Shown here one piece after another: positions 1-12,330 of a stretch of DNA of 64,000 nt. Origin of the DNA: Phlebotomus papatasi. Its lineage: Eukaryota > Arthropoda > Insecta > Diptera > Psychodidae. Below the pieces are notes generated by a model that ran no database searches, had not been told where the DNA came from, and was given only the letters and a program-made list of their open reading frames with translations. The translations under genes were made by a program, and so were the position numbers. The first letter of the stretch is position 1. Each line of letters begins with the position of its first letter. The DNA is taken from positions 60,140,001 through 60,204,000 of the forward strand of contig NC_077222.1 in assembly GCF_024763615.1 (NCBI RefSeq), written 5' to 3'.

Positions 1-3000
1 TCTTCCTCAATATAATATTGCATACTAAGTTTTCTAAGAGTACTGATATTTGTGTATATTGTATAAAATTAAACCAAAATTATGAGCTCATACAAGTTTG
101 ATATCGTAGCAAAGATTTTTCGTGGTTTAAATAAATTACAATTAAATCTTTTATAACCTTAAAATTTGATTGTGAAGGAAAATTTTGAGCATGAATAAAC
201 CCATTGAAAAATTTGATATACATGGATACGGTTGAAGTGAATAAATTTGCATTCATTTAATATGCACTTAATGCTTTTAAACTAGTAGAAAATGAATTTT
301 AAAAAAAGAAGAGATGTGAATAAAAGCAAATGAATAAAAACTTTAATATTGAAATTCCAAAAATGCAAATTCGTATTTAATATAGTCCTGAAATTGTTGC
401 AATGGAATAGGATCATCATTAAATTTCAATATATTCATTATTTATTATTCATTAAAAATTAACAATAAAACGTACAGAATTGCTGAATAAAAATATAAAT
501 CTTTTATTAAAAAAAAATCAAATTTGAATTGGGGCAGCTTTGAAATTGGGCTTTTTTCTCCCTGGTTTTAAATGAAACTGGACCATAACACGATATGATA
601 TAACCTCAGAAATCAATTGCAAAGTTAAATTATATTATGCTAAGACTTACTGTGTTATCACACTTGCACATTAAAATTTTAATATGATTCACATTAATTG
701 TCGCTGGTGAGAGTCCAAATGTGTAATTTGTGTGTTTGAATCATTTTCTATTCAAAATTTGATCTATTTGTTGATAAAAAGGTAAATTTGGCCCGCAAAA
801 TTTGATATAAATTGATTTATAGCATTAATGCGAAAAATTAATGCGATTTTCTCTTTAATTTTTTAATGTGAAAAATATTTATGCTTTTAGTAAATTTAAA
901 CTTATTTTTGCAGGCCCAGTCCAGTTCTTTATCAATAAATAGAAAACCCCAAAATATTAAGTGACTCAAAGACACAAATAACATATTTGGACGCTCACGA
1001 GCGACAATTAATGTGAATCACATTAAAATTTTAATGTGCAAGTGTGATAACGCCGTTAGTTCCACTTAAAAATAGGAAATAAAAGCCCAATTTCAAAGTT
1101 CTATCAATCCAAAGTACCCCAATTCCACCTAATATTTACACACACTTAGCAAGAGATGGTCAAAAAATAGTTTCATTTATTGTTTATATTTTTTATGACT
1201 GTGATTGCTTTTTAAGTATCAATTGTCTAAGTAATTCGTTCTTTTTAATTTGAAATTTTAATTTTAGTTGTTAAATTTTAATTTCAAACTTAAATAGCTT
1301 TTAAAAAATTGATTTAAATTTAGGGATATAAAAAAATGTTTTTATTGAAAAACAAACTTTTACTTTTGTATATTTCTCTCTTTTAGAACGACAAATGCTT
1401 TTAGGATTATTGTACAGTATTTCCTTATATAGAGTTGAAGTTAGTTAAATGGTGAAAATGTATGAGAACTAACGCGTTGAGCTTGTACATGAAGGTGAAA
1501 TAAAGTTTTCGTGAATAGAATATTAATACATTCTATAGAGGCTTTTACGTAATTTACCATTTCGCAATTAAGTCAATCATCTTTTCCCATCCGTAATAAA
1601 CTCCCAATTAATGTGAGGAATCTTTACAAGCTCTTACATATTCCTCTGGGGGTTTCTCTTAAGCTCTATACCAAATAAAAAGGATACCTTGTGATTTATG
1701 GCAAATTATATTCTTCAATATGATACCCTATCACTAGGACAATCTCAACGCCCAATTTTGGTGTTTGAAGAGGCAAAATAGGCATGTCTTCAGGTTTCGT
1801 CTAAAATAGCAATTGATCTGATAAATACGTTAGAGTGATTAATTTTCATAATTTCTCACCATCTTCAAACATATAGAAGATAGTAGAGATATAAAGATAG
1901 GGTAATTTTTAATTATCTCTATTATAATTTATATCCAATTCCTTCTGCGTGAATTATACCAATAAAAGGCAAGTGTTGAACAATTTCTCAATTATTTTGT
2001 TCTCATGAATATTGCACAATTTATATGTCACTTTGGAAATATTGGCACATGTTCTAGGTTTTTTATTGCTTGTGCAGGGTAAGAAAAAAAAATTTACATT
2101 GAAGCGATACATTTAGAGAAAATTGACGGGAAAATTTATTGCACTTCCAATGAAAGGAGCGTGTACAAGACGATGTTACGTACATGGCAACAAGATATAA
2201 AAGTCACAATTTGCAAGGAAAGTGGATGGAGTGTCTAACCATGGGGACAAATACGCGTCGAAGGATGCTACCCATAAATTTTAATCGACCACTTCTCACC
2301 CACACATCTCCCCATGAACGAGTACATTATTGTCAGGAAAGAGACGCCATATGACTGACTATGTACAAAATGTTATACCTTGTTCGGGTTGAAAATTCAA
2401 TGAAACTCCCTCTTCAAGTGAGTAATACAATTAGTAGAAAGCAACATACATAGTCTAATGATTTGTGAACTTAGGCAGGATGGGCAGGATAGACACCTAT
2501 TCTTCAACAATAATTTTAACTTATCCGGTAGGGTAAATGTCCTAATTCAAAACCATTTCTACACGCTTTAACTATGACAGAAGATTCAACACATTAAGTT
2601 CATATTTTTTCTGAAGAGAATTACATAAATTTGCTCTTTGACTCTTCTAGAATGTTACTGTTTAGTAAACATTCTTTAGATATAATTTGAAAACTTCTTA
2701 AATACAACAAAAATACGCGAGCATAAAATGCTTCTATTGGAAACAAATTAATCCAAATGGAGACAAGGGAAAGTTTCTAATTGGAGACAAACAGTGTAAG
2801 TGAAACCGCGACGAAAGGCTTCCAAAACCTCGTTCAGTTGCTCCTGAATGCAGGATTTGTTCTTATTTCTGGTCTTTTCTCCTTTCCCATCTAAAACAAT
2901 AAGAAAATCTCTCCAAAAAAATTATATTTCCTGGGTTTCCTATTGAAGCATTTGCAGACACTTCAGAAAAACGTTTTTTGTTTACGAAATAGGTAATTAT

Positions 3001-3571
3001 TTCATTTGAAAACTTCACATTCCATTAATAATAAAGATCAGCACTTAATTTAACTAAAATTAACCAGAAATATGACATAAATGTTAAACAAAACGAATAA
3101 ACAACAGTCAACTCATTGTGTTTTTCATTGGAAAACATGGTCGATCGATGAAAAATTCGATGGTGAAAAGGTACACTTTTAATTTTTCTGAGAAATTAAC
3201 AAATTAAAATCTGTGATTATGAATGGATTTTCGCTTTATTTGGAGCAAAATTAACTAAATAATGAAACTGAGGTATAGAAAATATATAAATATAACAATT
3301 TAGTACTGTATTTATCATGAAAACAATGACGTTTCCACTTGGAGTAGCGAAAAATTTCCATTTGGAGCAGGTTTTGAATTAGCTTAATTTACCCTATTTC
3401 AGGTCATTCACATTTTTCCTCTTTAGTCATTTGAAGACGAAAGTGTCATTAATTAGTAAGAAAGTAAATTTTTGTTCATAATTTTTTAAGACAAAAAACG
3501 AATGGGTAAAAAAACTAAATTTGTGAGCTAATTTGGTTATTAGTGCCCATTTCTTTTGTGATTCTAGAAAT
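1..3571. other. AT-rich non-coding sequence
   Basis: Apart from the inverted-repeat element at 654-1051, I see no gene, splice-consistent exon or structured repeat. Only short chance reading frames occur. Confidence 0.5.
654..1051. mobile_element. Non-autonomous element with ~90-bp inverted repeats
   Basis: The left end GTTATCACACTTGCACATTA and the AAATTTTAAT...ATTGTCGCTGGTGAG that follows are mirrored by the right end (CTCACGAGCGACAATTAATG...TGCAAGTGTGATAAC). Arms are roughly 654-745 and 960-1051 with an AT-rich core. A diverged copy of the right arm is seen at 9061-9127. Confidence 0.75.
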
Positions 3572-5104
3572 AGGGGAGACTAGGGTAGAATTAGTTAGAA
3601 AATGAAATTTTTCATAGTCTATAATTTGTAAAAAAAAATAAAAGAGATTTGTATCAAGCTGATAAATATTTCAATAAATAGGATGGGAAATAATTTAGGG
3701 GAGACCGGGGAGGTTTGGGACACTTTTTCATGTTTTGATTTTGAGACAGTATTCTAAAAAATCAGGATAGTCTATTACAATTTAATGCGGTCTATAGGAT
3801 ACTTATGGGTATTGAGTTTATAAAAAGTACTCTATAGAACTTGGAAAACAACTGAGTTTTCTTGGAGAGGATAAAACATTTAACTTGACGCTTTGTCCTA
3901 AACCTCCCCGATGTGGGGCAGTATGAGACGCAAAAGAGGATGTTTGAGACGCGTTTTTTCTCGCATAATTTGCATTATTAGAGCACGTTAATTAATTTTA
4001 AGAACTAGATTTAAAATATTTCTGATAGAAATAAAAATGTTTAATCTTTTTTTTCATACTTAGAAATTCATATCAATTTTATTTGTGCAGTAGAGTCATT
4101 TATTGTCAATCAGTTATTTAAAATATTTTCTTATTATTTACCATCTACCTTTATTTGCTTTTTTATTCTAAGTATTGCAATCATGATCATCAAATTCCTC
4201 ACACGAGTAGATTTTTTTTTGCAATTTTTAGTTTTGAACTCATTGACGGATTCCTGTTTGATTTTACGACAACTGCATGTTACATGTTTTTTCCTTATTT
4301 CTCTAAAAAAGCTCTCGTCTTGCCCTTTCTGGAGAATTTGTGAGAATTGTAGAGGATATTGCTCGAGAAATTTTCGAGAAAATAGTTTTTAACGGGATGG
4401 AGTAAAGGTCGAATATCCTTTGGAGAATAAATTAATGATCCCAAGACATTGATGATTTAATTCTCCATGTAGACAACTACTCAACTGGTAAAGTTTGCAC
4501 AAGATGAAGATTTCCAGTAGAAACGGGGCATTACTCTCCATTTTGACAATAAACAATTGCACGCCACCTCCAATCTTGTCGAAAATCAACGTCCCATTCA
4601 TCCCTTTTCAGGTGTCCCAAATATCCCCGCGGGTAGTTTTGGTATTTAAAATCTTTAAGCAGAATAACAAGAGCGTATAATCTCTGAAACTTTTATGAAA
4701 ATATGTTCACAGATTATACTGTTAGCTAATGAGATGAAAAAGTTTTGATTATATATCGCTAATTTAAAATACAAAGAGCAAAACTGAGAAATCAAAAAAT
4801 ACAATTTTTATCAATTTTTAAGAAAGTGCTCATAGAATTAAAACAATAAAACTGAGGATATCCATTCTTTTAGTCAAGATACATCTTAATATTGCTTACG
4901 ATTGAGTTGTGATTAAATCCCATTTATTTCAAAAATTAATTGAAAAAATCGCCTTGTCCCACACTACCCCTGTCCCAAATCTCCCCGGTCTCCCCTATAT
5001 ACTTCGAATAAATAGTGGTTTCCCTATAACATTCGTTCTAAGACGAACTATGACATTTCACTATCTAATTCAGAACTTGACTAATTCTGCCTCAGTATCT
5101 CCTA
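3572..5104. mobile_element. MITE family A, copy 1, split by a nested insertion
   Basis: Left part 3572-3696 begins AGGGGAGACTAGGGTAGAAT. Right part 4997-5104 ends CTAATTCTGCCTCAGTATCT and then CCTA. The same pair of ends flanks the uninterrupted 228-bp copy at 18206-18433. The interruption is the 1.3-kb element B. Confidence 0.78.
3697..4996. mobile_element. Inverted-repeat element B, copy 1 (~1.3 kb)
   Basis: Ends are AGGGGAGACCGGGGAGGTTT and, on the other strand, AGGGGAGACCGGGGAGATTT, both followed by GGGACA; one mismatch in 26 bp. A closely related copy is at 33907-35408. No long reading frame is conserved between copies, so it appears non-autonomous. Confidence 0.88.
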
Positions 5105-6430
5105 TGTGTAATAAAATGTTTCTAACTTGATGGATGACGCACTGGTCCTCAAAGGGTTAAGAATTATACTCTCTAAATCTGTGAACTTCCACTTTGAAAA
5201 ACTTTCAAAAGAATGATTGGAGGTCAGAGTCGATTATAAGAAAAGTGAACTTTGAAAAAAAGTGTTGGTAGAATATTAAATCGAGTTGGGAAAAACTTTT
5301 AATAAATTTTGTGAAAATTTGATTCACGCGAAGATATCTTCCTTCATCCAAAAAAAAAAAAATCAAAAATGATGTTTAGTCGAAAAATAGCGAATAAAAA
5401 AATCATTCTCTACTTCTCACTTATGTTCTACAATGTTCTTCTCAATAAAAGAATATTTTCGAGAATTTTTCAATGACAATTGCAGGTGTATCGCTAAATG
5501 CTTCTCATTATCGTTGAACATCAAATTTTAAGTGCACAGCATCGTCATCGCGAAGTTTAAGAGATAATTTTGCAAAGTTATTCACCTCAGAGGATATTGC
5601 TGAAATATTCATAAGTAGAGCATGGGATAAAGTTGTGCATTTTAGCCCATTTCACCAGCACTTATCCTCTTGCATGTGAGAAATTATTGATTTTGTTCAC
5701 AGTATAGAGAATTTAACTTTGCCCATCCATAGAAAATCCTGACTCTATTCCCGGAAGTATTAAAAATTCATTTATAATGACTTTGTTCTGAACTCAGATT
5801 ACCATTGAATCACTTACACTCAAGTAGTTTGCTATTATCGGCGTAAGCATATGAGGATATGCCCTGATGTTTGTGGCTGTAGGTGGCTCCACAAGTGATT
5901 TATGCTTGGCGCTCATTGAATCCTTGTGAGAAGTATACGTTTTCACCACCTGGCTCTTCCTTTTCTGAATGGGGGGCGGATTAACGCTCGAGTGAGCTTT
6001 GGCTTTTGGGACACCCTAAACTTGTTTGGAGTGTCGCAGGGGAACCAAAAACCCTGGATTGAGAAAACTTCTTCATCTTCAGTATTCCTTTCATCAACTC
6101 ACAATCCAAAGTTCCAATGCTCAAATTATTAATTCAATTGAACCGTCATTCCTTACCACGGAGAACTAAATGCAAGTATAGCATCCATAGGGGTCGGTGA
6201 GGCATTTCACATATTAATTTTTAATTGGTTTTGGAACTTTTTAAATAAAAATATGATAAACGGAGTCGCAACTTAGAATATCAAATTAAATTTCAATGAG
6301 GAGGAATTTCACGGAAAAGGACTTCTTCGAGGAATTCATCAGCCAGTATTTGAAATATGGAACGCGAGAAACATGGTTTTATTTAAATTACTAATGACTA
6401 TATTCTTAAAATTTTAAGAGTAATTTTAGT

Positions 6431-6484
6431 ATTCCCGCGACCCCAATAGGGAGAAGCGGTTGAAAATGAATGAATGAATGAATT
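6431..6484 (+). repeat. 3' tail of a LINE-type retrotransposon with (TGAA)n
   Basis: CGCGACCCCAATAGGGAGAA, then GCGGTTGAAAA and (TGAA)n. The reverse complement of 61400-61436 carries the related GCGACCGCCATAGGGATAAG and CGGTTGAAAATAATGATGATG. A shared 3' end with a variable microsatellite tail is characteristic of non-LTR elements. Confidence 0.6.
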
Positions 6485-7555
6485 TTAATATTCATCCAAT
6501 GCTTTGTATACGCAATTAATGTCACTTCAGTTGATAAATGCGACTTTCGAAAAATTGTTCACAAATAGGGGACAAATGCGGTTTCTTGGTATTAATTGCA
6601 GAACTCAAACTATGTGCAATATGGAAAATCTATCAAATTTTAGACTCGATGTATATAAGTGTGGTATGTAAATTAAAAAAATAGTTTGCGTTTGTTTTCT
6701 CTAAAATTATTCTGAATACACTTAAAATTAAAAAGATTACAGATTATTGCCCTGTGTGATATATCGGACAAGTTTCTGGAAGATTCTTGTTTTTCTAGAA
6801 TTCTTCCAAGTATTCTTCTACGCACCTCCTTTGTAAAGACTACTCTTTTGCCTTTTTGGCTTTGTAGATGAATATTAGACTAGAAATATTGCGAGATGTC
6901 CAACTTATACGGATAAGGCGCATTTACTACTTTAATAACACAAAAAATTTGCTTCACACCTTACTGAGAAATATATTTAAAAAAGAAAGTAGAACAGCCT
7001 CACCGTTAAACTGTCCCATTCTCCCATATCCCAAGAGGATTTCTATTTTCTCCTTCCCCCTCCTGAAAATTTAATTATTACTGCAGAAATTCAGTTGTGA
7101 AATTAAGAAGTTTTTGGAGTTTTCTTCATAAAATGAAACATTGATTGTAGGGATTCTTCAGAATGGTTAAATTGGAATATTTCTTGTGCTTGATGCTTCA
7201 ACCCAATAAAGTCATAAAGTTGGAAGTCAATCGAATTTCAGGAGATTTGAGAGTGTTGTAAAGCCATAAAGTTAACTGGAGGTTTTTATTGCTAGCAAAT
7301 AAGGGAAGGGAAAGGGCTAGCGAACAAATCATCTTCTTTCGTTTCGAATTATTGAGAGTTTTACTGCTCTAAATCCACAGTAAGAGCAGAATAGATAACC
7401 CCTCGACTTTTTCATCTTACGCCCCCCGGAGACCACTTTTCTCAATACATCTCTAATCTCCACGCTTCAAACGATTTTTGAAAAAGTAAAATGTCATACT
7501 ATTTCTCCATTATTTGACCGTTCGTCTGTTACCAGCTCTAGCTCCTTTGTGACTG

Positions 7556-7711
7556 TGGGGTGATCCAAACCACCCCCCGCTTCTGTGTTTGTCCGTTGTC
7601 CCCTGCTGCGTACGAAAGATTTGATGTCGGCAAGTCCGCTTGCCATTGACGTGGCCCGTTTTTGGGCAAGACAAACTTGATTTTAGGCCTTGACACGATT
7701 AATAATAATAA
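7556..7711 (+). repeat. Probable LINE/SINE 3' end with (AAT)n tail
   Basis: A GC-richer segment (GGCAAGTCCGCTTGCCATTG, GGCCCGTTTTTGGGCAAGAC) ends in ACGATTAATAATAATAA. The same CGATTAATAATAATAA ending is found on the minus strand at 40311-40335. Class inferred from the tail only. Confidence 0.4.
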
Positions 7712-7738
7712 GCTCTAGTGACCAAACGGTTATACGGG

Positions 7739-7932
7739 CTTCAGACCTGAGACTTAGCCATATGGCTTAACTGCTCTAATTTTTCAACAATCAAGATTTT
7801 TTGGAAAAATTTACCTTAAGGTTGGATTATTAAGGACAAATGACCTATTAAATTCAGAAAACGCAATAAAATTGGTTGCTATTTAGGATTTTGAGATCTT
7901 TGGGAACTGGTCTAGTCTGAAGACGGCTTTAG
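7739..7932 (+). repeat. Repeat family F, copy 1
   Basis: Starts CTTCAGACCTGAGACTTAGC and ends GATCTTTGGGAACTGG...AGTCTGAAG. Related copies occur at 37187-37380 and, inverted, 50846-51046. Ends are weakly inverted, suggesting an old MITE. Confidence 0.5.
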
Positions 7933-8159
7933 ATATAGAGGCTTGGGACTTACTATTTCTACCCAAAGTTGAGCATAGAACCATTTACATGCCCTTCATT
8001 TCCTTAAACCCTCCTCTCGCCATCACGATTTTTTTTTAAATTTTTGGATGTGTTTTAGGGGTTATATCGGTCACCTAAACAGACATGTCATCCATATAAT
8101 ACAATACCGGTGAATCATTCCCAATAACGGTTTTTTATGTTTAAAGGTTATAAATGTTC

Positions 8160-8440
8160 TATGGAGATTGTATTCCTCAACTCAATGGTATCATGTTCAG
8201 GCTCGTTGGAAAGGTCTTGGAATTATTGATGATACTGAACCAGTTCCAATCCACTATGAACCGTTAATAAATCGTTGAGTAGTCTTTATCAGAAAACTAT
8301 TACTTCTATAATCTATCTTCTTCGATTTTTGAGAGAATTATAAATCAGTAAATAAAGCGAAAGCACTTTCAAAATTGTAGCATCTAAATTACGAATTTGA
8401 GCATTTCCCAAATCCTAGGACGATTTGTTACCCCTATTTT
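8160..8440 (-). repeat. Repeat family C, diverged copy
   Basis: Contains GTTGGAAAGGTCTTGGAATT, also at 20384-20406 on the same strand, and the motif that reads on the minus strand as AAATGCTCAAATTCGTAATT with TAGATGCTAC, related to 44880-44915 and 54910-54935. Confidence 0.5.
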
Positions 8441-8519
8441 AACTACTCAAACTCCGCGAAAGAGTGGTTTCAGACTTAAGTTTCAGAGAGTTCAATTTTT
8501 TTCTATGTTCTTAATGAAT

Positions 8520-8656
8520 TTAGCCTACGGCTCTTTTCGGAAAATTTGAGACAATCCATTAATTTGTAAAATTATAATGAGTCAAATTCATTAATAACAT
8601 TGAAAAAAATCAGTTGTTCAAAGCTTGAGTCGTCCAAAGATAGTGCGCTTTCCCCT
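8520..8656. repeat. Half copy of the 23594-23812 MITE
   Basis: TTTAGCCTACGGCTCTTTTC...AAAGCTTGAGTCGTCCAAAG...GTGCGCTTTCCCCTA matches the right half of 23594-23812. The left half is absent or too diverged to see. Confidence 0.55.
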
Positions 8657-8657
8657 A

Positions 8658-8910
8658 CACTGAGAAAAAAAGAGGGTGCGATTACCATTTTTTCCTCATA
8701 ACTTTAACACTTTTTAGGTGTAAAAATATATCAACATTTTTTAATGTTAATTTTACACCTTTTTAAGGGTATAATTATAATGAAATAGGGTAACTTTAAC
8801 CCCTAATACACCTAAAAAGGGTAATTTTTACACCGATTTCGGATCAATACTGCAGGGTAAAATTAACATTTCCGAAATGTTATTTTAATTTTTTCGGATT
8901 TCTCACAGTG
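8658..8910. mobile_element. MITE with CACTGAGAAA termini
   Basis: Left end CACTGAGAAAAAAAGAGG and right end TCGGATTTCTCACAGTG are imperfect inverted repeats, flanked by TA on both sides. The interior is itself partly palindromic (AGGTGTAAAAAT... / ...ATTTTTACACC). Confidence 0.65.
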
Positions 8911-9060
8911 TACTAAGCTGGCGAAAATATAGATTTAAGTTGACCCTTAAGTATAAAAATGTTATCAGTCAATTTAAACCAATATTTGCAAACTAAAGTT
9001 AACTTTTTATTATTAAATACATCAAATTTTGAATATTAAGTGTTCATAGACATAAATTAT

Positions 9061-9127
9061 ACATTTAGACGCTCATTAGCGGCAACTGTGCATCGCATTA
9101 AAATTTTAATCTGCAATTCTGATAACA
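9061..9127. repeat. Diverged fragment of the 654-1051 element
   Basis: ACATTTAGACGCTCATTAGC, then CATCGCATTAAAATTTTAAT and TTCTGATAAC, match the right arm of the 654-1051 element with many substitutions. Confidence 0.55.
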
Positions 9128-9399
9128 CTGAAAGGGGATAATTTCAAATTTAATGTGAGCTTAACTATTTTTGCCGAAATTTTAAACTATTCAAAATCTG
9201 TAATCACTATGATTAGCAAATTCATCATGCTGTATTTTACAACACTTTGCGGAATATCATTATCTGAACCAGTGATAAAATCCACAAAATTAAATGGGTG
9301 AAGGCTAAAATGAGCTTGTTTCCAGACAAGCCCCAGTCAAAATGAGCTGTAAGACTCAACAAAAGAGTTAACTATGGTATTCACATAAGATGAACTCAA

Positions 9400-11200
9400 T
9401 TCGACGTGGGAAATGTTACTCATAAAATAATATTGAACCCATTGTTTCCCAAACATTCCTTTTCTCAGCGGGAGTTCTAAATCCTCCTTCTATATGCTCC
9501 CTCGGTGAACTGAAACAATACAGAACCACCCAGTGTCCAGGATTTATTTTCCGCTTCCGAATCTCTGTGGTGAATCTCTGGTTTCTCCACAGGGTGGCGT
9601 CCCAGGGACACTGAGAAATGATTACCGCCTTCAGAATATTTCCGTCTTCATCCTTTAAACGGAATGACCTTCTATATGCATGATCCAGGCCTTTGAGACT
9701 CTGTGCGTCGGCAAGACGCACCCCGGCCACTGAAGCGAAAGCTCATGAAATTGATGAGCATGGAGTGATAAACTCTCTGTAGGGACTCGAGTTTGGAGCT
9801 CATCAATTAACCATCGGCCTGACGAAAAGGTTTCCCGTCTTGCCTCTGAAAATAAATAGGATCCGCCAGTAATTGATTGTGATTTCCTGCTCGTTCCCAA
9901 GGACTGAGAAGCCCTCTATAAAAATCCCACTCCACAAGATGCATGAGAATGCGATGAAATCAGTCGTGAAAACTACTATAGAAGCCTCCACAAATGTTTC
10001 TCATGTTCCAGCAATTTACTTTTGCGTGTTTTTTCGCGAAGGAGAGAGATAATCTGACAGATTTATTGCAAAAGTTTCATGTGATTTGGAACACCTTTGC
10101 CGTTTTATCTGTAACCACATAAGCTGTTATTGGAAAGCTTCCATATTCTCTGTAGGAAAACCCCTGAAAAACGCATTTGAATCACTTTTTCGTATTCTGG
10201 GATACTTGACACCCCATTTCGCGGCACGAGGATGTACTTAAAGTGCAAATAAGGCTGTTAGAATGAAGTCCTTCAATTATTCTGTTTGCGGACTCTGAAG
10301 GGGTTGGAATAGCGATGTTGGCGAAAATGAAAAGGTGGTAGGTAGAAAAAGTCAGAGAGAAGGAGGTGGAAAGAGGGACCAATTTAGGATTCTTCTCTCT
10401 TGTTTACACCCAAAGCTGAGCTTTAAAGTCCTTTTGGTGAATTTTTCATGAGGTTGGGAAGTGATTTCTCTACGTTCCAGAAAATGAGCTTCGAATAATG
10501 ACCAGGAACCACGCAATTGACGTTAGTTGAGATGTCAGTGAATTATGAGGGACAGCTTCCGGTTAAAAATGGGCGAGATTTTGAGTTCATTTAAAATTCA
10601 GCCACAAAATTCTGCCTTTGGAAAGCAACTCCATTGGAGTTCATTAAAATTACGAGAATATGATGTTGATGGGGTTACTAATGGACTAAAATAGCTTCAC
10701 TAAATGAATCTTCCAGAGTCAGGTGAGCGTTATTTGTGAATTATCACATCCGCCATGAAAGTCTCTAGGCAGGATATTCTTCACGATAGCTGGAGATTAT
10801 GGCGTGAATTGCACTCCATAATTCACATAAATCACGCAGAGTGTCCAACGGAGGTGCAAATTAATGACTGAAGCAGCCCTATGGGAATAGTTGCGAACAG
10901 GTGTCGATTTTCCTGAGCGACTAAACAGCCACTAATTGACGACCACCGCAGTCAGTCTCGTACTAGGAGGTAGGGATATCGGCTGCATCCCGAACCGTTT
11001 GTGGGCGATGACGTTTGCTCATAAATTGTAACACAATATCGTGTTACGTGCTCCCAGCACACTAGCCGCGATAGCTAAAGCAGGAAACTAGCTCTCATAT
11101 CCTATCCGGAAGACCAGTCACTGAACAAATGAACTTTTGTTGCTCTCGAAAGTGACCAGCAAAAAGTCACTCTCAATTCTGTTGAGGATTTAATCTCTGC
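9400..11200. other. GC-richer unique block, function unknown
   Basis: Less AT-biased and less repetitive than its surroundings. Overlapping short minus-strand frames occur at 9416-9991 (longest 104 codons), but they have no recognisable domain and no convincing splice joins. It may be conserved non-coding DNA or hold an undetected exon. Confidence 0.3.
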
Positions 11201-12069
11201 CATGATTTATGACCTCAGTCTTCCTCTCTTCCATGAACTGGAGACAGACGCTCCAGGATATAGTTGTGTCTATTTCACTTTTGATGGTTTTCTGTATGGT
11301 GTTATTGTTGACCGAGATTGTATTCTGCTAGACTTAATTGTATGGCTATATACCGCGGAAGGTGTCTCTCTTTTCTTCTCAACATAAAAAATAATCTTTA
11401 AATGTATGTTGGGATAAATTCATAATTTTGAAGTTTTACAAAAAATGGCATGATAATGTGTGTTCATTAGTTAGTCCATATGCCTGATATCGGTGTAGTG
11501 AATGAACGGTGAAAGATAGCAACACACGGTTATAGGTGAGCAACTCCGAAAAGCAAATGTTCTCTAGGCCATTTTTTTATTTTTCTATCACATTATCCAT
11601 ATAGGTACCTATCTATAACCACGAAGGTGACATTAGTTCTAAAAAATGCGACCAGTTTTAGTGTAAATTTTTTCCTGTTTTCGTACACATTTCACGAGAT
11701 ATCTCCGAACCTACGTAGGTTGCCAATTTGCGGTTTTCGGTTGCCCATTCCATATTAAATTGGTTTTTACTTTGTATTTGTATTTTTTGCTAATTCATTC
11801 CACAATGACAGAAAACACCGAATAAACTCCAAAGTTTTTTCGGCACGCTACAAACGTATGGGAAACAAAGGAAACGTCATGCCTTTGGGGTTGCTATAAC
11901 CATTTTGATGATTAACATATAAGATATTCTACATATACAAATATTCAAGATTGAATTTAATAAAAAATTGGAAATTTTTAAAATGGAGATTAATGAACAT
12001 AACTTTTAGTATCGCGTACGATTTTTTTAAACCGCTTAGCTATATTTTCTATATTTGTCCTAAAAAGAA

Positions 12070-12330
12070 ATCAATTGAAAAGCTCAGAACTCTTAGAAGT
12101 CTAGGAATTTCCTTGGAAACTCGGGAAGTATTTCGAGAGTCTTCGGGAATCCCGGAAATTTAAAGGAATTACTGTCGGTAATCCTAGGTAACTCAGGGAA
12201 ATTCTCGATAATTCGGAAAATGTTCAGGAACTTACGAAAGTCCTTATAACCCCGTAAAACCTTTAGAACCATCGGGAAGTCCGGAAAAATCTCGAAGAGA
12301 CTTCTATGGAATTCCATGGAAAATTCTAAG
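12070..12330. repeat. Degenerate short tandem-like repeat tract
   Basis: Many variants of GGGAATCCCGGAAATT and AACTCGGGAA-type words spaced about 15-30 bp apart. On the minus strand this yields a pseudo-protein with recurring F-P-x-F/L-P motifs, which I read as a by-product of the repeat. Confidence 0.45.

Larger units (their letters stand above)
5105..8159. other. Non-coding stretch with repeat fragments
   Basis: Mostly AT-rich. A somewhat GC-richer unique block lies at about 5820-6130. The listed LINE-tail fragments and a family F copy are the only structured parts; no supported gene. Confidence 0.45.

Noticed and set aside
9416..9991. Overlapping minus-strand frames (62, 81 and 104 codons)
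   Set aside because: Three different frames without plausible splice joins and without any recognisable domain; kept only as part of an unexplained GC-richer block.
11028..11045. Near-palindrome TAACACAATATCGTGTTA
   Set aside because: Short and imperfect; no partner site or gene context to make it a regulatory site.
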